Counted from the stretch's first letter, positions 25,595 to 34,921 are shown. The stretch is 64,000 nt of DNA from Paenibacillus brasilensis (GCF_009363115.1 NZ_CP045298.1:4957501-5021500); one strand, 5' to 3'. The notes: generated from the letters alone by a model not told the origin. A program made the numbers and translations.

Positions 25595-26545
25595 GTGAAC
25601 AAGGCCACGAAAACAGTTATTATTACAGGTGGTAATACAGGATTGGGGTTTGAGGCTGCAAAAGTCATAGCAAGTACATCAAAGGAATGGCACATTGTCA
25701 TAGCATCGCGAAGTGAACAAAGAGGGAAAGAGGCTGTTCAAGAACTGATTCATAACTCAAACAATCCAAACATCTCCGAGATAGTTTTAGATTTATCTTC
25801 GATTTCCTCCATTAAAAGCTTTGTTGAACAATTTACTAGCGCAGGTCTCCCCTCTCTTCATGGAGTAGTCTGTAATGCGGGAGCTCAATTTGTCCAAGGC
25901 ACGCAAATGACTGCCGATGGTATTGAAGCGGCCTTTGGCGTGAATCATCTTGGTCATTTCTTGCTTGTTCGTCTTCTGCTTAACCAATTAAACGAAAACG
26001 GACGAATTGTTGTTGTAAGCAGTGATACCCATGATCCAAGTAAGAAAACCGGAATGCCAGCTCCCCGTTACGCGATACCACAAACACTCGCTGATCCTAA
26101 TGCATCAGACCAGCTTTTAAAAGATCTGAACGACTTAGCCAAAGGCCAGGTTCGATATACAACTTCAAAGCTATGCAACTTATACTTTACCTACGAACTG
26201 TCTCGTAGAATTAATAAAACAAAACGTTCAATTGCGGTTGTAGCGTTTAACCCCGGGATGATGCCGGGCAAAGGTTCTGCTCTAGCCAGAGATTATAAAC
26301 CGTTCCTTCGGTTTATGTGGAACAATGTAATGCCGTTATTACGATTCGTTCGTTCGAGCATCCGGACAACCAAACAATCCGGAAATGATCTTGCAAAGCT
26401 TATACTCGCTAACTCCATAAAAAGTGGGTCTTACTGGGATGGTCCAAAGCCAATCAATTCTTCAGAGGAATCTTACAATCAGAATCGTGCCATCGAGTTG
26501 TGGGACTGGAGTTCCGAAAGTCTTAAATTACAAAAGGATCTCTAA
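25595..26545 (+). CDS. Short-chain dehydrogenase, protochlorophyllide-reductase-like
   Basis: GTG 25595 has GGGAGTGG eight bases upstream; an in-frame GTG at 25580 lies before that site and is less likely. The ~316-residue product has the Rossmann start VIITGGNTGLGFEAAK, the NAG box (VCNAGAQ), VVSSDTHDP (Ser) and RYTTSKLCN (YxxxK). It is an NAD(P)H-dependent reductase of the retinol/protochlorophyllide-reductase-like branch; substrate unknown. Controlled by the TetR protein and operator just upstream. Intact. Confidence 0.85.
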   Translation: MNKATKTVIITGGNTGLGFEAAKVIASTSKEWHIVIASRSEQRGKEAVQELIHNSNNPNISEIVLDLSSISSIKSFVEQFTSAGLPSLHGVVCNAGAQFVQGTQMTADGIEAAFGVNHLGHFLLVRLLLNQLNENGRIVVVSSDTHDPSKKTGMPAPRYAIPQTLADPNASDQLLKDLNDLAKGQVRYTTSKLCNLYFTYELSRRINKTKRSIAVVAFNPGMMPGKGSALARDYKPFLRFMWNNVMPLLRFVRSSIRTTKQSGNDLAKLILANSIKSGSYWDGPKPINSSEESYNQNRAIELWDWSSESLKLQKDL

Positions 26546-26562
26546 GAAAGAGTAAAATAATT

Positions 26563-26590
26563 CAACTAACGGAGAACGATAGTTTATTGA
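26563..26590 (+). repeat. Palindromic repeat, target half absent
   Basis: TTCAACTAACGGAGAACGAT and AGTTTATTGAA (26561-26591) match the arm of the IS110-target repeat at 11014, but no CT core follows at the expected distance. A related subtype stands at 28225 (CTAACGGACACGTTAG). Confidence 0.6.
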
Positions 26591-26669
26591 AAGGGGAGCC
26601 CGCCATTAAAGACTAAACCCATCCGTTTCTAGTTGAAACTAGAGCTAAAGACGACGGGAGGGTGATTTT

Positions 26670-26957
26670 ATGAAATTGACTGAATTATGGGTTTTGTATG
26701 ATGCTGACAAGCGTATTCAGGGATTCAGTACCCACACTTTGAATGCGTACGCGCTGCAGCTAAAGATGTTGATCGGTGGTATCGGTGATCTAGAAATTGA
26801 AGTGATCACATTAGATTTGCTTAAAGGCTACTTGTCCAAGCAATCGGACCGGCTAAAACCGAGCAGCTTAGGGCATCGGATTCGTTTTGTAAGATCTCTT
26901 TTTCGGTTTGCATTTGAAGAAGGCCACATTTCACGGAATCCGGCTCTAAAAATTATA
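26670..26957 (+). pseudogene. Tyrosine recombinase, N-terminal (SAM-like) domain only
   Basis: ATG 26670 behind GGGAGGG. The ~96 residues match the phage-integrase N-terminal core-binding domain: STHTLNAYALQLKMLIGGIG, SLGHRIRFVRSLFRFAFEEG, HISRNPALKI. The catalytic domain is missing. The frame continues without a stop through ~13 unrelated codons into the SDR gene at 26997. A C-terminal recombinase half of the same general type lies at 39.8-40.4 kb. Confidence 0.75.
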
Positions 26958-26996
26958 ATGTGCTTGTATCAAGTAAAAAACGAAAAGGAGCTCACT

Positions 26997-27737
26997 ATGA
27001 AAGCACTCGTCACTGGCGCAAATAAAGGAATCGGTTTCGAAATCGCTCGAAGTCTTGGTAAGCGTGGCTATGACATTCTCGTTGGAGCGCGTGATGAAGA
27101 CCGTGGGCAGGCAGCAGTCGAAAAACTTGCCGCAGAAGACATATCAGCGACGTTCATCAAGATTGATTTGAATAATCTTGACAGCTTGCTCGCAGCGGCT
27201 AAAATGGTTAATTCGCTCGATATTTTGGTCAATAATGCTGGAATTCCTGATAGTGTCAAGCCTGGGCGCGCGGCGCTCGACCTCGCAAAGCGCACATTTG
27301 ACTATACAACTGAGGATTTACGCACGACGATGGAAACGAATTTTCTCGGCACACATGAACTCATCAAAAGTCTGCTGTCATCTCTGACAGACAACGCGAA
27401 AATCGTCAACATCACCGTTCCGATTTCGCCGACCGACTTTTGGCACCCGCTCGCTTACATTACGAGCAAAGCAGCACTCAACGTGATGACACTGACTTAC
27501 GCTTACGAGTTTGAAAAAATGGGCAGCCATCGCCAGATTTTCGGCATCATGCCTGGCGCTGTCGCAACCGACTTGAACGGCATGGAAGCTGGTGCACACG
27601 GCGGATTCGTCAAGTCTACCGAAGCCGCTGGGCAGATGAGTACCGACATTATCCTGTCTGATAAGAATCAAAATGGCCAAATTATTCAGTACGATGGAAA
27701 GATTGTTACAGATTATGAGATTCAGTTGAGAGGCTAG
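26997..27737 (+). CDS. Short-chain dehydrogenase/reductase
   Basis: ATG 26997 has its own AAAAGGAG, so translation need not start in the recombinase stub with which it is in frame. 246 residues: KALVTGANKGIGFEIARSLG (TGxxxGIG), DILVNNAGIPDS (NNAG), NITVPISP (Ser region) and LAYITSKAALNVM (YxxxK). An NADP-dependent SDR of the carbonyl-reductase-like classical type; substrate unknown. Whether a fused 355-residue protein from 26670 is also made cannot be told from sequence. Confidence 0.85.
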   Translation: MKALVTGANKGIGFEIARSLGKRGYDILVGARDEDRGQAAVEKLAAEDISATFIKIDLNNLDSLLAAAKMVNSLDILVNNAGIPDSVKPGRAALDLAKRTFDYTTEDLRTTMETNFLGTHELIKSLLSSLTDNAKIVNITVPISPTDFWHPLAYITSKAALNVMTLTYAYEFEKMGSHRQIFGIMPGAVATDLNGMEAGAHGGFVKSTEAAGQMSTDIILSDKNQNGQIIQYDGKIVTDYEIQLRG

Positions 27738-27871
27738 AAACATCAAGCTCTGTCAGTGGTACTACTTCGACTGGTACTTTAGTTACATAGGGCTAGCTTA
27801 ATGATTTACACAGCCTCTCCGATAGGACAAAATTTCGTTACAATCGTCACGTTCGAGCACTTCAATAGAGG

Positions 27872-28066
27872 TTACAAGTTTATCCCAGGCATCACGGCCT
27901 CTAGCGCCACGAAGGGATCAATCCCTTCGTGGCGCACTTTTATGAATGCCTTCCCTAGATAGGCGAACTGAACGACTTTTTCATTGATGGATATACCATT
28001 TTGTTTCTGGATTTCTTCTTGGGCCTTCCGACTCTTAGATAAAAGTGACATGGTAGTTTTATTCAT
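27872..28066 (-). CDS. Small hypothetical protein overlapping a perfect hairpin
   Basis: 64 codons: MNKTTMSLLSKSRKAQEEI, NEKVVQFAYLGKAFIKV, EGIDPFVALEAVMPGINL. Codon use looks protein-like, but no family was recognised and the ribosome site (AGAGGGA, far upstream) is weak. Its 3' half contains the 15-bp inverted repeat at 27904-27935, so the hairpin encodes VRHEGIDPFVAL. It may be a decayed gene end. Confidence 0.3.
   Translation of the reverse strand: MNKTTMSLLSKSRKAQEEIQKQNGISINEKVVQFAYLGKAFIKVRHEGIDPFVALEAVMPGINL
27904..27935. terminator. Perfect 15-bp hairpin
   Basis: GCGCCACGAAGGGAT (27904-27918) pairs exactly with 27921-27935, followed on the plus strand by ACTTTT. It can stop plus-strand transcription from the SDR gene, though it also lies within a minus-strand frame. 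Confidence 0.6.
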
Positions 28067-28199
28067 GATGGTGTCATTTCAATTCCCTCTTCAATGTATA
28101 ACTAGACAGTCATTAACTGATTATAAATTTCAAAAGAGCATTCGCCAAAAAGCTTCGAATCCAGCCATACAATGTTTGTCAGCGTTGGCCGAGTCACGG

Positions 28200-28603
28200 A
28201 TCATGAAGTCGGTCGTTGCCTCCGCTAACGGACACGTTAGTTCAATACCAACAACGAGAGGCTGCCGCGGGATTGATCAAACGGCGGCTTGGACGAGTCA
28301 ATTTAAGCAATGTAGTCTGTGGAGCATGGGAAAGTTATACACTGGGCTATTTCCTGGATGAGCAGTATAACGGGCAAGGATTTACCACGGAGGCTGTTCG
28401 CTTGGCACTAAAATTCGCTTTTGGACCCCTGGAGGTTTACGTAGGGTACAAGCTAGGGTTATGCCTCGAAACAAGGGCTCTATTCGAGTTTTGGAGAAAG
28501 TAGGGTTTCGATATGACGGTTTTGCGGAATACTATCTTAAAATCAATGGTGTTTGGGAACATCATAATCTATACAGTATCACACAAGAATATTGGCAAGC
28601 ATA
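28200..28603 (+). pseudogene. RimJ/RimL-type GNAT acetyltransferase, N-terminus lost, frameshifted
   Basis: Recognisable from NLSNVVCGAWESYTLGYFLD, EQYNGQGFTTEAVRLALKFA (acetyl-CoA loop) and FGPLEV. A shift near 28445-28460 then leads to MPRNKGSIRVLEKVGFRYDG, FAEYYLKINGVWEHHNLYSI and TQEYWQA to a TAA at 28601-28603. The first ~70 residues are missing, replaced by palindromic-repeat sequence (28225-28285). Not functional. Confidence 0.8.
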
Positions 28604-29153
28604 AAAGCTACTTATTAACGGGCACGTTCGCGTAGGAGCCGCATGTCGCGACTCTTTGAACGGATACGATAGCTCGGCGATGGAACAGCGTTTTTTCACT
28701 TTTGCGAGATCCACTCGACAAACGAGTTTTGATTTTAGCAATTTGTTACCTTCCACATCTGTTAACAGTTTAGCATTGTCATGTTATACAGAATGATAAT
28801 CGAAGGTGAACTATAAATGAACAATATTATTAATGTCTCATTGCATATTTCCAACACCTGATATAAAAATACTACACCTCGAGGCTGTCGCGGGACCAAA
28901 CGGCAGCTTTGCTGCGCTAACTGGCAGCAGGAAAGTTGAAGATTATTCGCAGTGAACCGTATCATCGCTAGTGGTAAAGCAGAGAGTCGAATTGAAGGTT
29001 GAAGCTACGATGTTAAGTCTGCAGTTGGAAGCATAATATTATTGTCAGCATGTCAAGGAGGAGGTCAAATTTGCTCTCCCCCATCACGAGTAGCCCGACC
29101 GCATAAGGTCGGGCATTTGCATGTTACGAGCAGAAGTGTAGACAATACGGTTT
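28604..29153. other. Gene-free stretch with dispersed repeats
   Basis: No gene recognised. GAGGCTGTCGCGGGACCAAACGGCAG-type sequence (28880-28925) resembles 28256-28290. A GAACCGTATCATCGCTAGTGG block near 28962 recurs, altered, near 33636 and 35832. A stem CCCGACC/GGTCGGG ends the stretch. Confidence 0.5.
29091..29121. terminator. Terminator-like hairpin, near-copy of the one before the group II intron
   Basis: GCCCGACCGCATAAGGTCGGGC (split: stem GCCCGACC/GGTCGGGC) followed by ATTTGCATG. The same motif with TGAGG at 29968 directly precedes the group II intron. Confidence 0.6.
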
Positions 29154-29823
29154 TTATTCCGATTCATACTTCATGCTCACGTTTTTGTATTTTTCAATTG
29201 CCTCCAAAATGCGTGTGTCCTGCATCCACTTTTCCGCTTTTTTCTTGGCTTGCTCGACCGTACCATTGTCGCCTGCGCAGCCACAACGTTTGGATCAGGT
29301 TTTTTTCCGTTGATTGAACCAATTACATAGCCTTTGACGAACGACTTCTCCTCCAAAGACAATCCAGCTAACGCTTCGTCAATTTGCTTTTGAACGTTCA
29401 TAGACGCAGCTTCCGACTTCGGCTTCCACTCTGCGATGTATTGGTCAAGTTGCTGTTGAGTCAAAACTCCCTCAATTGGCTTTGCAAATTGGATATACGA
29501 GTACTTTGTTATTGGGTTGTTATCTGCCGTGAGCATAAAAACGGTGTAATCGTACACACTGCGTTCTGTTCGATATAGACCCGAGTCCGCATTTTTGAAA
29601 TGTTCGAAATCCAGCAAGACAGCGTTCTTTGCTTTCTCATATTCTTTATTTTTCAAAAATACCAAAGCTTCTTCCAATCGTTGCTGTGATTGTTCCCCTG
29701 TTTCTTCAACTCGTATGCAAAGAGATTGTTTTCCGTTGGGTCATAGTGGTGAAATAATGCGAAGTATATAACAAAACAAACCACAACAATGCCAAGCGCA
29801 CTTAAAGTAGCACGGTAAATCAT
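29154..29823 (-). pseudogene. Membrane-anchored hypothetical protein, two frameshifts
   Basis: ATG 29823 follows GGAGG. It encodes one N-terminal membrane segment (MIYRATLSALGIVVVCFVIY, FALFHHYDPTENNLF). After a shift near 29690-29705 comes an acidic helical body (EEALVFLKNKEYEKAKNAVL, SVYDYTVFMLTADNNPITKY). A second shift near 29270 gives the end TVEQAKKKAEKWMQDTRILE and YKNVSMKYESE to TAA at 29154. Intact it would be ~223 residues, type II topology with an extracellular domain. No family recognised. Confidence 0.6.
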
Positions 29824-29967
29824 GCGAACGATTCCTCCAGTTCTCCCTCTCTAATAAAACCATTATTTTCCTAGATATATGAGATCGTCAATCTATTTTT
29901 TGACTCGGGTCAAATGCATCGCAATGAGAATATAGCCCTCGTGTAGTGAATCGTCCATCACGAGAAG

Positions 29968-29996
29968 CCCGACCGCATGAGGTCGGGCTTTTGCTT
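29968..29996 (+). terminator. Terminator used as group IIC intron target
   Basis: Stem GCCCGACC (from 29968) with GGTCGGGC, then TTTTGCTT, immediately followed by the intron 5' end at about 29997. Class C group II introns are known to insert just behind such terminators. Confidence 0.75.
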
Positions 29997-30413
29997 GTGT
30001 ACGCCCAGCATGGGCGTCATCTTTAGGGTGTGAGTCCCGAACGGGGGCTGGCGAGCGCCTACCGTAGCCAAGGGCAAGGGTGTCCGTCGCGAGGCGGAAT
30101 CTGAAGGAAGCCGGAGGCAAATGCACGGGCCAAGGTATACGAACCCAATTCGAGGCTGTTGCAGCCGGATGAGTCTCCACACCAAGACGAAATCTCAAGC
30201 CGCCAAGGGCTGCAGCAGTAAACTTGGGTGGTCGCGGGCAGACAGATGACGCTCTTATCTGGGGAGGCCTGTGGGAGGAAAAAAAATGCGAAGTTACTTC
30301 GTAACCGTAACCGGAAGGTTACGCTGAACCCGCAGGAGTCAGCAGAGGCCATAGTACGCGAGTACGGGACGCTGAAAAGCGGAAGGGCCAAACCGAAAGG
30401 AGAGAGGAAACCG

Positions 30414-31762
30414 ATGCGTTCGAGTGAAGAGCAGAGACAGCCGAATATCCCGAAAGGGAACTGTCAGCAAAGAGAAGCGGTGAAGCCGCCAGGGTATGCT
30501 GGAGTGCCGAGCCCTTCGCCGGCACAAGTCGCCCCTTCCTCTCGCGAAGACCAGAACGACTTGCTGGAGCGCATGCTCGAAGGAGATAACCTTCGGCTCG
30601 CTTACAAGCGGGTGGTCCAAAATGGAGGAGCACCTGGTATGGACGGTGTAGCGGTAGCAGAGCTACAGGCTTACCTGAAAATGCACTGGGAAATGGTGAA
30701 AACCGAACTCCTGACGGGAACCTACAAACCGATGCCAGTCAAACGGGTGGAAATCCCAAACCCGGAGGCGGAGTACGGCTACTGGGCATCCCGACCGTGA
30801 TGGATCGCTTTCTCCAGCAAGCGCTTCTGCAAGTGATGAACCCGATTTTTGATGCTCACTTTTCATGGAATAGCTACGGTTTTAGACCCGGAAAGAGAGC
30901 GCACGATGCAGTGAAACAAGCCCAACGATATATCCAAAGCGGCTTGAGATGGGGAGTGGATATGGACCTTGAGAAGTTCTTTGACCGAGTAAACCACGAC
31001 ATGCTCATGGCAAGGGTAGCACGAAAGGTGACGGACAAGCGTGTCCTGAAACTTATTCGCTCCTACCTGAATGTTGGAGCTGTTGTAGAGGGGACGCGGG
31101 AGAGAACGGAAGAAGGCACGCCGCAAGGCGGTCCCTTAAGTCCGCTCCTTGCAAACATTTTGCTGGACGATTTGGATAGGGAACTAACCAAACGCGGGTT
31201 GCGGTTTGTCCGCTACGCGGATGACTGCAACATATTCGTCGCGAGCAAACGCGCTGGAAAACGTGTCATGGAGTCAGTGATTCGCTTTGTAGAAGGAAAG
31301 CTGAAACTGAAAGTGAATCGGGTGAAGAGTGCAGTCGACCGGCCGTGGAATCGCAAGTTCCTTGGCTTTAGCTTCCTGCCCAACAAACAGGCGACAATTC
31401 GGCTGGCCCTGAAGACTCTCACTCGATTCAAAGAGAAAGTCCGAGAATTAACGGACCGCACCAAGACTATGCCAAGGGAGGAACGCATTCAACGTCTAAA
31501 CCGATTTGTCCTAGGCTGGATTGGATATTTCCGGCTAGCTGCAGCAAAGAACCATTGCCGAACCCTTGACCAATGGATTCGAAGAAGACTTCGAATGTGT
31601 CTATGGAAGCAGTGGAAAGCCCCCAAGGCAAGACTACGCAACCTCCGTGCCCTAGGAGTGCCCGAATGGGCGGCACGAATTATGGCAAACTCGCGTCGCG
31701 GCCCCTGGGAAATGTCTAGGAACACAAATAATGCCCTTCCTACTGGGAAGCAAGAGGGCTGA
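30414..31762 (+). pseudogene. ltrA: Group II intron reverse transcriptase/maturase, one frameshift
   Basis: Start ATG 30414 behind AAAGGAGAGAGG. The RT0-RT2 part reads LAYKRVVQNGGAPGMDGVAV and TYKPMPVKRVEIP. One base is missing near 30757, and the next frame continues VMDRFLQQALLQVMNPIF, DMDLEKFFDRVNHDML, GTPQGGPLSPLLANILLDDL and VRYADDCNIFVAS (catalytic YADD). These are followed by the maturase X domain (RLNRFVLGWIGYF) and a short C-terminus without HNH nuclease, normal for class C. Only the single-base gap stands against activity; a sequence error is possible. Confidence 0.85.
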
Positions 31763-31811
31763 AAAGTTTGCTTTCTCGATATCTGGAACTTTGTTAACCT
31801 TTTGGAACCGC

Positions 31812-31876
31812 CGTATGCGGACCCGCATGTACGGTGGTGTGAGAGGACGGGGGTTAGCCGCCCCCTCCTACTCGAT
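31812..31876 (+). ncRNA. Group II intron domains V-VI
   Basis: The stem CCGTATGCGG...CCGCATGTACGG with short loop is the catalytic domain V. The following GGGGG/CCCCC stem before CTACTCGAT is domain VI. Together they mark the 3' end of the intron. Confidence 0.7.
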
Positions 31877-31970
31877 TTATAGACAAAAATATCTACAAGA
31901 TCGTTGCCAAAGGAAGCCCACACAAGTTATAACATCAAGTAACTTGTTGTTGACTTGGGAGGGATTTACA

Positions 31971-32240
31971 TTGCACGTTACTACTTATTCTTGTGATCAG
32001 CAACACCGTTCTACAACGAATGCTGGATGCCGAAGCAGCTCTTTGATCGGTCTTGAACTGGATGACACGCAGGAGCAGATGCTTTTGTCCATCACGAGAC
32101 TTCATTGCAGGCTCGGCGTGGAGCATGGCAGAGCCAGTACCACGGTAGAGCGGCGGAGGCAGATCATCGAAGAAATTCAGAGCTTAAAAACAATGCGCGA
32201 TGACCTTATCGCGGAATGGCGTAACAACTCAAATTCATGA
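31971..32240 (+). CDS. Hypothetical protein, helical C-terminus
   Basis: TTG 31971 follows GGGAGGG at good spacing and opens 89 codons. The C-terminal half is charged and helical (SITRLHCRLGVEHGRAS, VERRRQIIEEIQSLKTMRDD, LIAEWRNN). No family recognised. It lies just after the group II intron and could be part of the locus the intron entered. The next short frame overlaps its stop (ATGA). Confidence 0.4.
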   Translation: MHVTTYSCDQQHRSTTNAGCRSSSLIGLELDDTQEQMLLSITRLHCRLGVEHGRASTTVERRRQIIEEIQSLKTMRDDLIAEWRNNSNS

Positions 32241-32338
32241 TCTGGCTGCGTAGTATGCGGAAAGACTTTTTTTATACTCGGGAACCAAGCATACGTTCCT
32301 ATATTAATGTTAAAATATTACAGAAGAGGAGGTTCAAC

Positions 32339-32434
32339 TTGTCTCGTGCGACATGGCCAAATTGGATACGAAGGGCTTATGATGATCATTTCAACGTAAT
32401 TGCTAAGTTGGCTTCGGAACATGCTGAGGTCTAA
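32339..32434 (+). CDS. Very small ORF or gene stub
   Basis: TTG 32339 behind AGAGGAGG opens 31 codons (SRATWPNWIRRAYDDHFNV, IAKLASEHAEV). The strong ribosome site suggests real translation or the 5' stub of a lost gene; no family recognised. Confidence 0.25.
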   Translation: MSRATWPNWIRRAYDDHFNVIAKLASEHAEV

Positions 32435-32528
32435 GCCCTACATGCGGCTATACTAAACAATACTGGGTGATATTCCAACGGATCATAAATAAGTGAGTTC
32501 TTAAAATATATAAGAGGAGGTCGTTCAT

Positions 32529-33494
32529 TTGAAAGCACTTGTATTTAATAAATTCGGAGGACCGGAAGTACTAGAATATCTTGAAATTTCGGATCCGGTT
32601 ATCGGGCCTGACGAAATATTAGTAAGGATGAAAGCAATTGGATTGAATTTTGCAGATATTTATAGAAGGAAAGGGAACTATCATCTTACTGGAAATTCCC
32701 CGTTTATTTTAGGTTATGAAGGGGCGGGAGTCGTTGAAAAGACCGGGGCTAATGTCCAAGGAATCAGTGTTGGCGACCCTGTTGCATTTGCCGATGTCCC
32801 CCATGCTAACGCGGAAAAAGTGGCTGTTCCTATAGAAAAGGCAATTCCTCTTCCAGAGACCATTTCATTTGAAAAGGCGGCTTCTGGTTTACTGCAAGGC
32901 TTGACTGCCCACTATTTAACAAAAGATAGTTATGCGGTTAAGGAGAATGATGTAATTCTAGTTCATGCGGCAGCAGGGGGCGTTGGACAGCTGCTTGTCC
33001 AAATTGCCCAGCTCCTCGGTGGGAGGGTCATTGGTTTAACCTCCTCTATGGAGAAGGCGTCGGCAGTTAAGAATGCTGGAGTGAATCAGGTTTTTTTGTA
33101 CTCGGATGATTGGAAGAGAAAAGTTATGGAGGAAACAAACGGAAAAGGTGTGGATGTTGTCTATGACTCAGTAGGCTCCACGCTCGAAGATAGTTTTGCA
33201 GCAACTCGCATTGGGGGAACGGTCGTATTTTTTGGAATGGCAGGGGGAGACCCTGCTCCAGTTAACCCAAGGATGTTGATGGATACGTCAAAGACTTTGA
33301 CTGGTGGGGATCTTTGGAATTTCCTTACTTCCCACGAGGAACGGGCAGCCCGTTCAGCCGAGTTGTTCCGCTGGATAGAAGATGGGAAAATAACGGTATC
33401 TGAGCCTACGGTATTTGCACTACGAGATGGCCGAAAAGCGCATCAATTTCTGGAAAGCCGCAAAAGCACAGGGAAAATTTTATTAAGACCATAA
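32529..33494 (+). CDS. Quinone oxidoreductase (zinc-free MDR family)
   Basis: 321 residues. TTG 32529 behind AGAGGAGGTCG. Medium-chain reductase of the QorA type: MKALVFNKFGGPEVLEYLEI, GLNFADIYRRKGNY, FILGYEGAGVVE, SGLLQGLTAHYL, the NADPH site VHAAAGGVGQLLVQIAQLLG and VDVVYDSVGSTLEDS. The Cys/His zinc ligands of alcohol dehydrogenases are absent, as expected. It reduces quinones or alpha,beta-unsaturated carbonyls with NADPH. Intact and apparently monocistronic. Confidence 0.9.
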   Translation: MKALVFNKFGGPEVLEYLEISDPVIGPDEILVRMKAIGLNFADIYRRKGNYHLTGNSPFILGYEGAGVVEKTGANVQGISVGDPVAFADVPHANAEKVAVPIEKAIPLPETISFEKAASGLLQGLTAHYLTKDSYAVKENDVILVHAAAGGVGQLLVQIAQLLGGRVIGLTSSMEKASAVKNAGVNQVFLYSDDWKRKVMEETNGKGVDVVYDSVGSTLEDSFAATRIGGTVVFFGMAGGDPAPVNPRMLMDTSKTLTGGDLWNFLTSHEERAARSAELFRWIEDGKITVSEPTVFALRDGRKAHQFLESRKSTGKILLRP

Positions 33495-33873
33495 AAATCG
33501 TATGAATCGAATGTCAAAGCACCGGTCATTGTGCCGCAAAAGGTCCCGCAGACGTACTGTGAGCTTCGAAGGACACCCGATCGGATGTCGGCTATCCCGC
33601 CAGGATAGCCTTCAAACTTGCCGTTATAGATAGCACGATGAACCGTATCGCACATACTGGTAAAGCAGAGATTTGAAATACGAGTGGAATCGGTAGCTTT
33701 GAACCATCAGATTTGAGCATAATACTATAGTGGAAGGAAGGCTATCGGACGACCGTCTGGAACCGATCAGCCGTTAAGCTGATGCGCTTGTGGCTCAGGG
33801 AGCGGTGGTCGCGTGAGCATGGTAACCGAAGCGATTGAGGCTAGTCCGCTAGTGGTGATCTGCGTGCTGAGAG
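33495..33873. other. Repeat-rich gap between qor and the MOSC gene
   Basis: No gene recognised. A perfect 8-bp hairpin GGCTATCC/GGATAGCC (about 33591-33609) and a GAACCGTATC block (33636), with AACCATCAGATTTGAGCATA around 33700, belong to a repeat family also seen near 28962 and 39510. Confidence 0.5.
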
Positions 33874-34410
33874 TTAAAGAAATGCGATCGTGTCGCCTTT
33901 CGAAATCCGACCTTCCCTCTCCACGGAACAAACGATACCTCTCAACTTTTTAGCAGCAGGCACAAATTTCTGACTAAGCCCGCTCTCATTATAAATTTTT
34001 TCAATCACCCTTCCGGGTCCAATGCAGGGCAGGTTTTCTCCTTCACAAATCAATCCTGTACCATCTGGGAAAATCAACCTGGCCCCTTGATGCAGTTCTG
34101 TAAGCTTGTCAAATCCGCTAATGATAATGTTGGCCCCTAGCCATTCCGGCTTTATTTCAGGGAGATCCAGTCTATTGGCGATGCACTCACATTCCTCTTT
34201 CGAAACGATACTGATTTGACGTCTGTTGGCAATCAGCACACCACGAGGATAAATTTTTTGCCTGGAATCCGCAGGACGTAACAAGCCGTAATGACGATCT
34301 CCCGGAATCCCTCCTAATTCAATCTGAATATAGGGCACGGAGCGAGTAACGAATGTTGTCGGCTCTTCAGCCACCATTACCCTTTCAACTGTAGCGCTAC
34401 TTTCGCTCAT
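33874..34410 (-). CDS. MOSC-domain protein
   Basis: 178 residues, overlapping the upstream marR by four bases, so translationally coupled. The MOSC beta-barrel is clear: ELGGIPGDRHYGLLRPAD, RGVLIANRRQISIVSKEE, WLGANIIISGFD, GARLIFPDGTGLICEGENLP, and the conserved Cys in KLRGIVCSVEREGRIS. Stand-alone MOSC proteins bind molybdenum-cofactor sulfur, or handle reactive electrophiles and oxidised purines. Pairing with a MarR redox-type regulator and a divergent DoxX/CDGSH pair suggests a stress role. Intact. Confidence 0.85.
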   Translation of the reverse strand: MSESSATVERVMVAEEPTTFVTRSVPYIQIELGGIPGDRHYGLLRPADSRQKIYPRGVLIANRRQISIVSKEECECIANRLDLPEIKPEWLGANIIISGFDKLTELHQGARLIFPDGTGLICEGENLPCIGPGRVIEKIYNESGLSQKFVPAAKKLRGIVCSVEREGRISKGDTIAFL

Positions 34411-34880
34411 GATTCATTTCCCTCCTTTTCCTGCGAAGATTGCAGCTCTTTATAGATCAAGCCAAAAGAACGTGTCAGAATCTCTACTTCCTCATCGGAT
34501 AAAGAGGCGGCAAAATACTGCTTGATCCCCCTTGCATATACAGGCCAAGCTTTACGCAGCTGGTTTTCCCCTTCATCCGTGAGAACAGCATATGCTCCCC
34601 GTCGGTCCTCTTCGCTTTTTTCTCTTTGAATCAATCCTTCGCGCTCCAGTCGGTCGATCATCCTTGTTAAGCCGCTTTTACTCAAGACCACCTTCCGATT
34701 TAATTCTGAAAAGCGAAGCCTGCGATCGGGTGCCTCAAACAAAGCGATCAAAACATCGTATGTGGTTAGCGGGACTTTCTTCTGTGCTGCCAAATCCCGC
34801 TCAATGAATTCCATGATTTTGGCATGTGCTTTTATAAACAACCGCCAAGCAGTCAACTCTTTTTCCGATACCCTTTCCAT
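34407..34880 (-). CDS. MarR-family regulator
   Basis: ATG 34880 (MERVSEKELTAWRLFIKAHA) follows GGAGG at seven bases; an upstream in-frame start at 34907 would read through that site. The wHTH is complete: LTTYDVLIALFEAPDRRLRF, LNRKVVLSKSGLTRMIDRLE, EGLIQREKSEEDRRGAYAVL (wing). No Cys typical of OhrR is seen. It probably controls itself, the coupled MOSC gene and the divergent doxX pair through two GTTGCGCAATCAA sites in the shared spacer. Confidence 0.9.
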   Translation of the reverse strand: MERVSEKELTAWRLFIKAHAKIMEFIERDLAAQKKVPLTTYDVLIALFEAPDRRLRFSELNRKVVLSKSGLTRMIDRLEREGLIQREKSEEDRRGAYAVLTDEGENQLRKAWPVYARGIKQYFAASLSDEEVEILTRSFGLIYKELQSSQEKEGNES

Positions 34881-34921
34881 AGCCCATCCTCCATTCGTTA
34901 ATAACAATATAAATCATTTTT

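Larger units (their letters stand above)
29997..31876 (+). mobile_element. Group II intron, bacterial class C
   Basis: The 5' end GTGTACGCCCAGCATGGGCG fits class C introns. The 3' end has a domain-V-like helix (GCCGTATGCGG, CCGCATGTACGG; about 31812-31834) and the class C ending with AGAGGACGGGGGTTAGC, then CCCCCTCCTACTCGAT near 31876. Length is ~1.88 kb. It encodes a reverse transcriptase with one frameshift. The insertion point directly behind a terminator supports the class assignment. Confidence 0.85.

Noticed and set aside
30228..30413. Start of the intron reverse transcriptase at 30228
   Set aside because: The region is structured intron RNA; ATG 30414 has the ribosome site and begins the family sequence.
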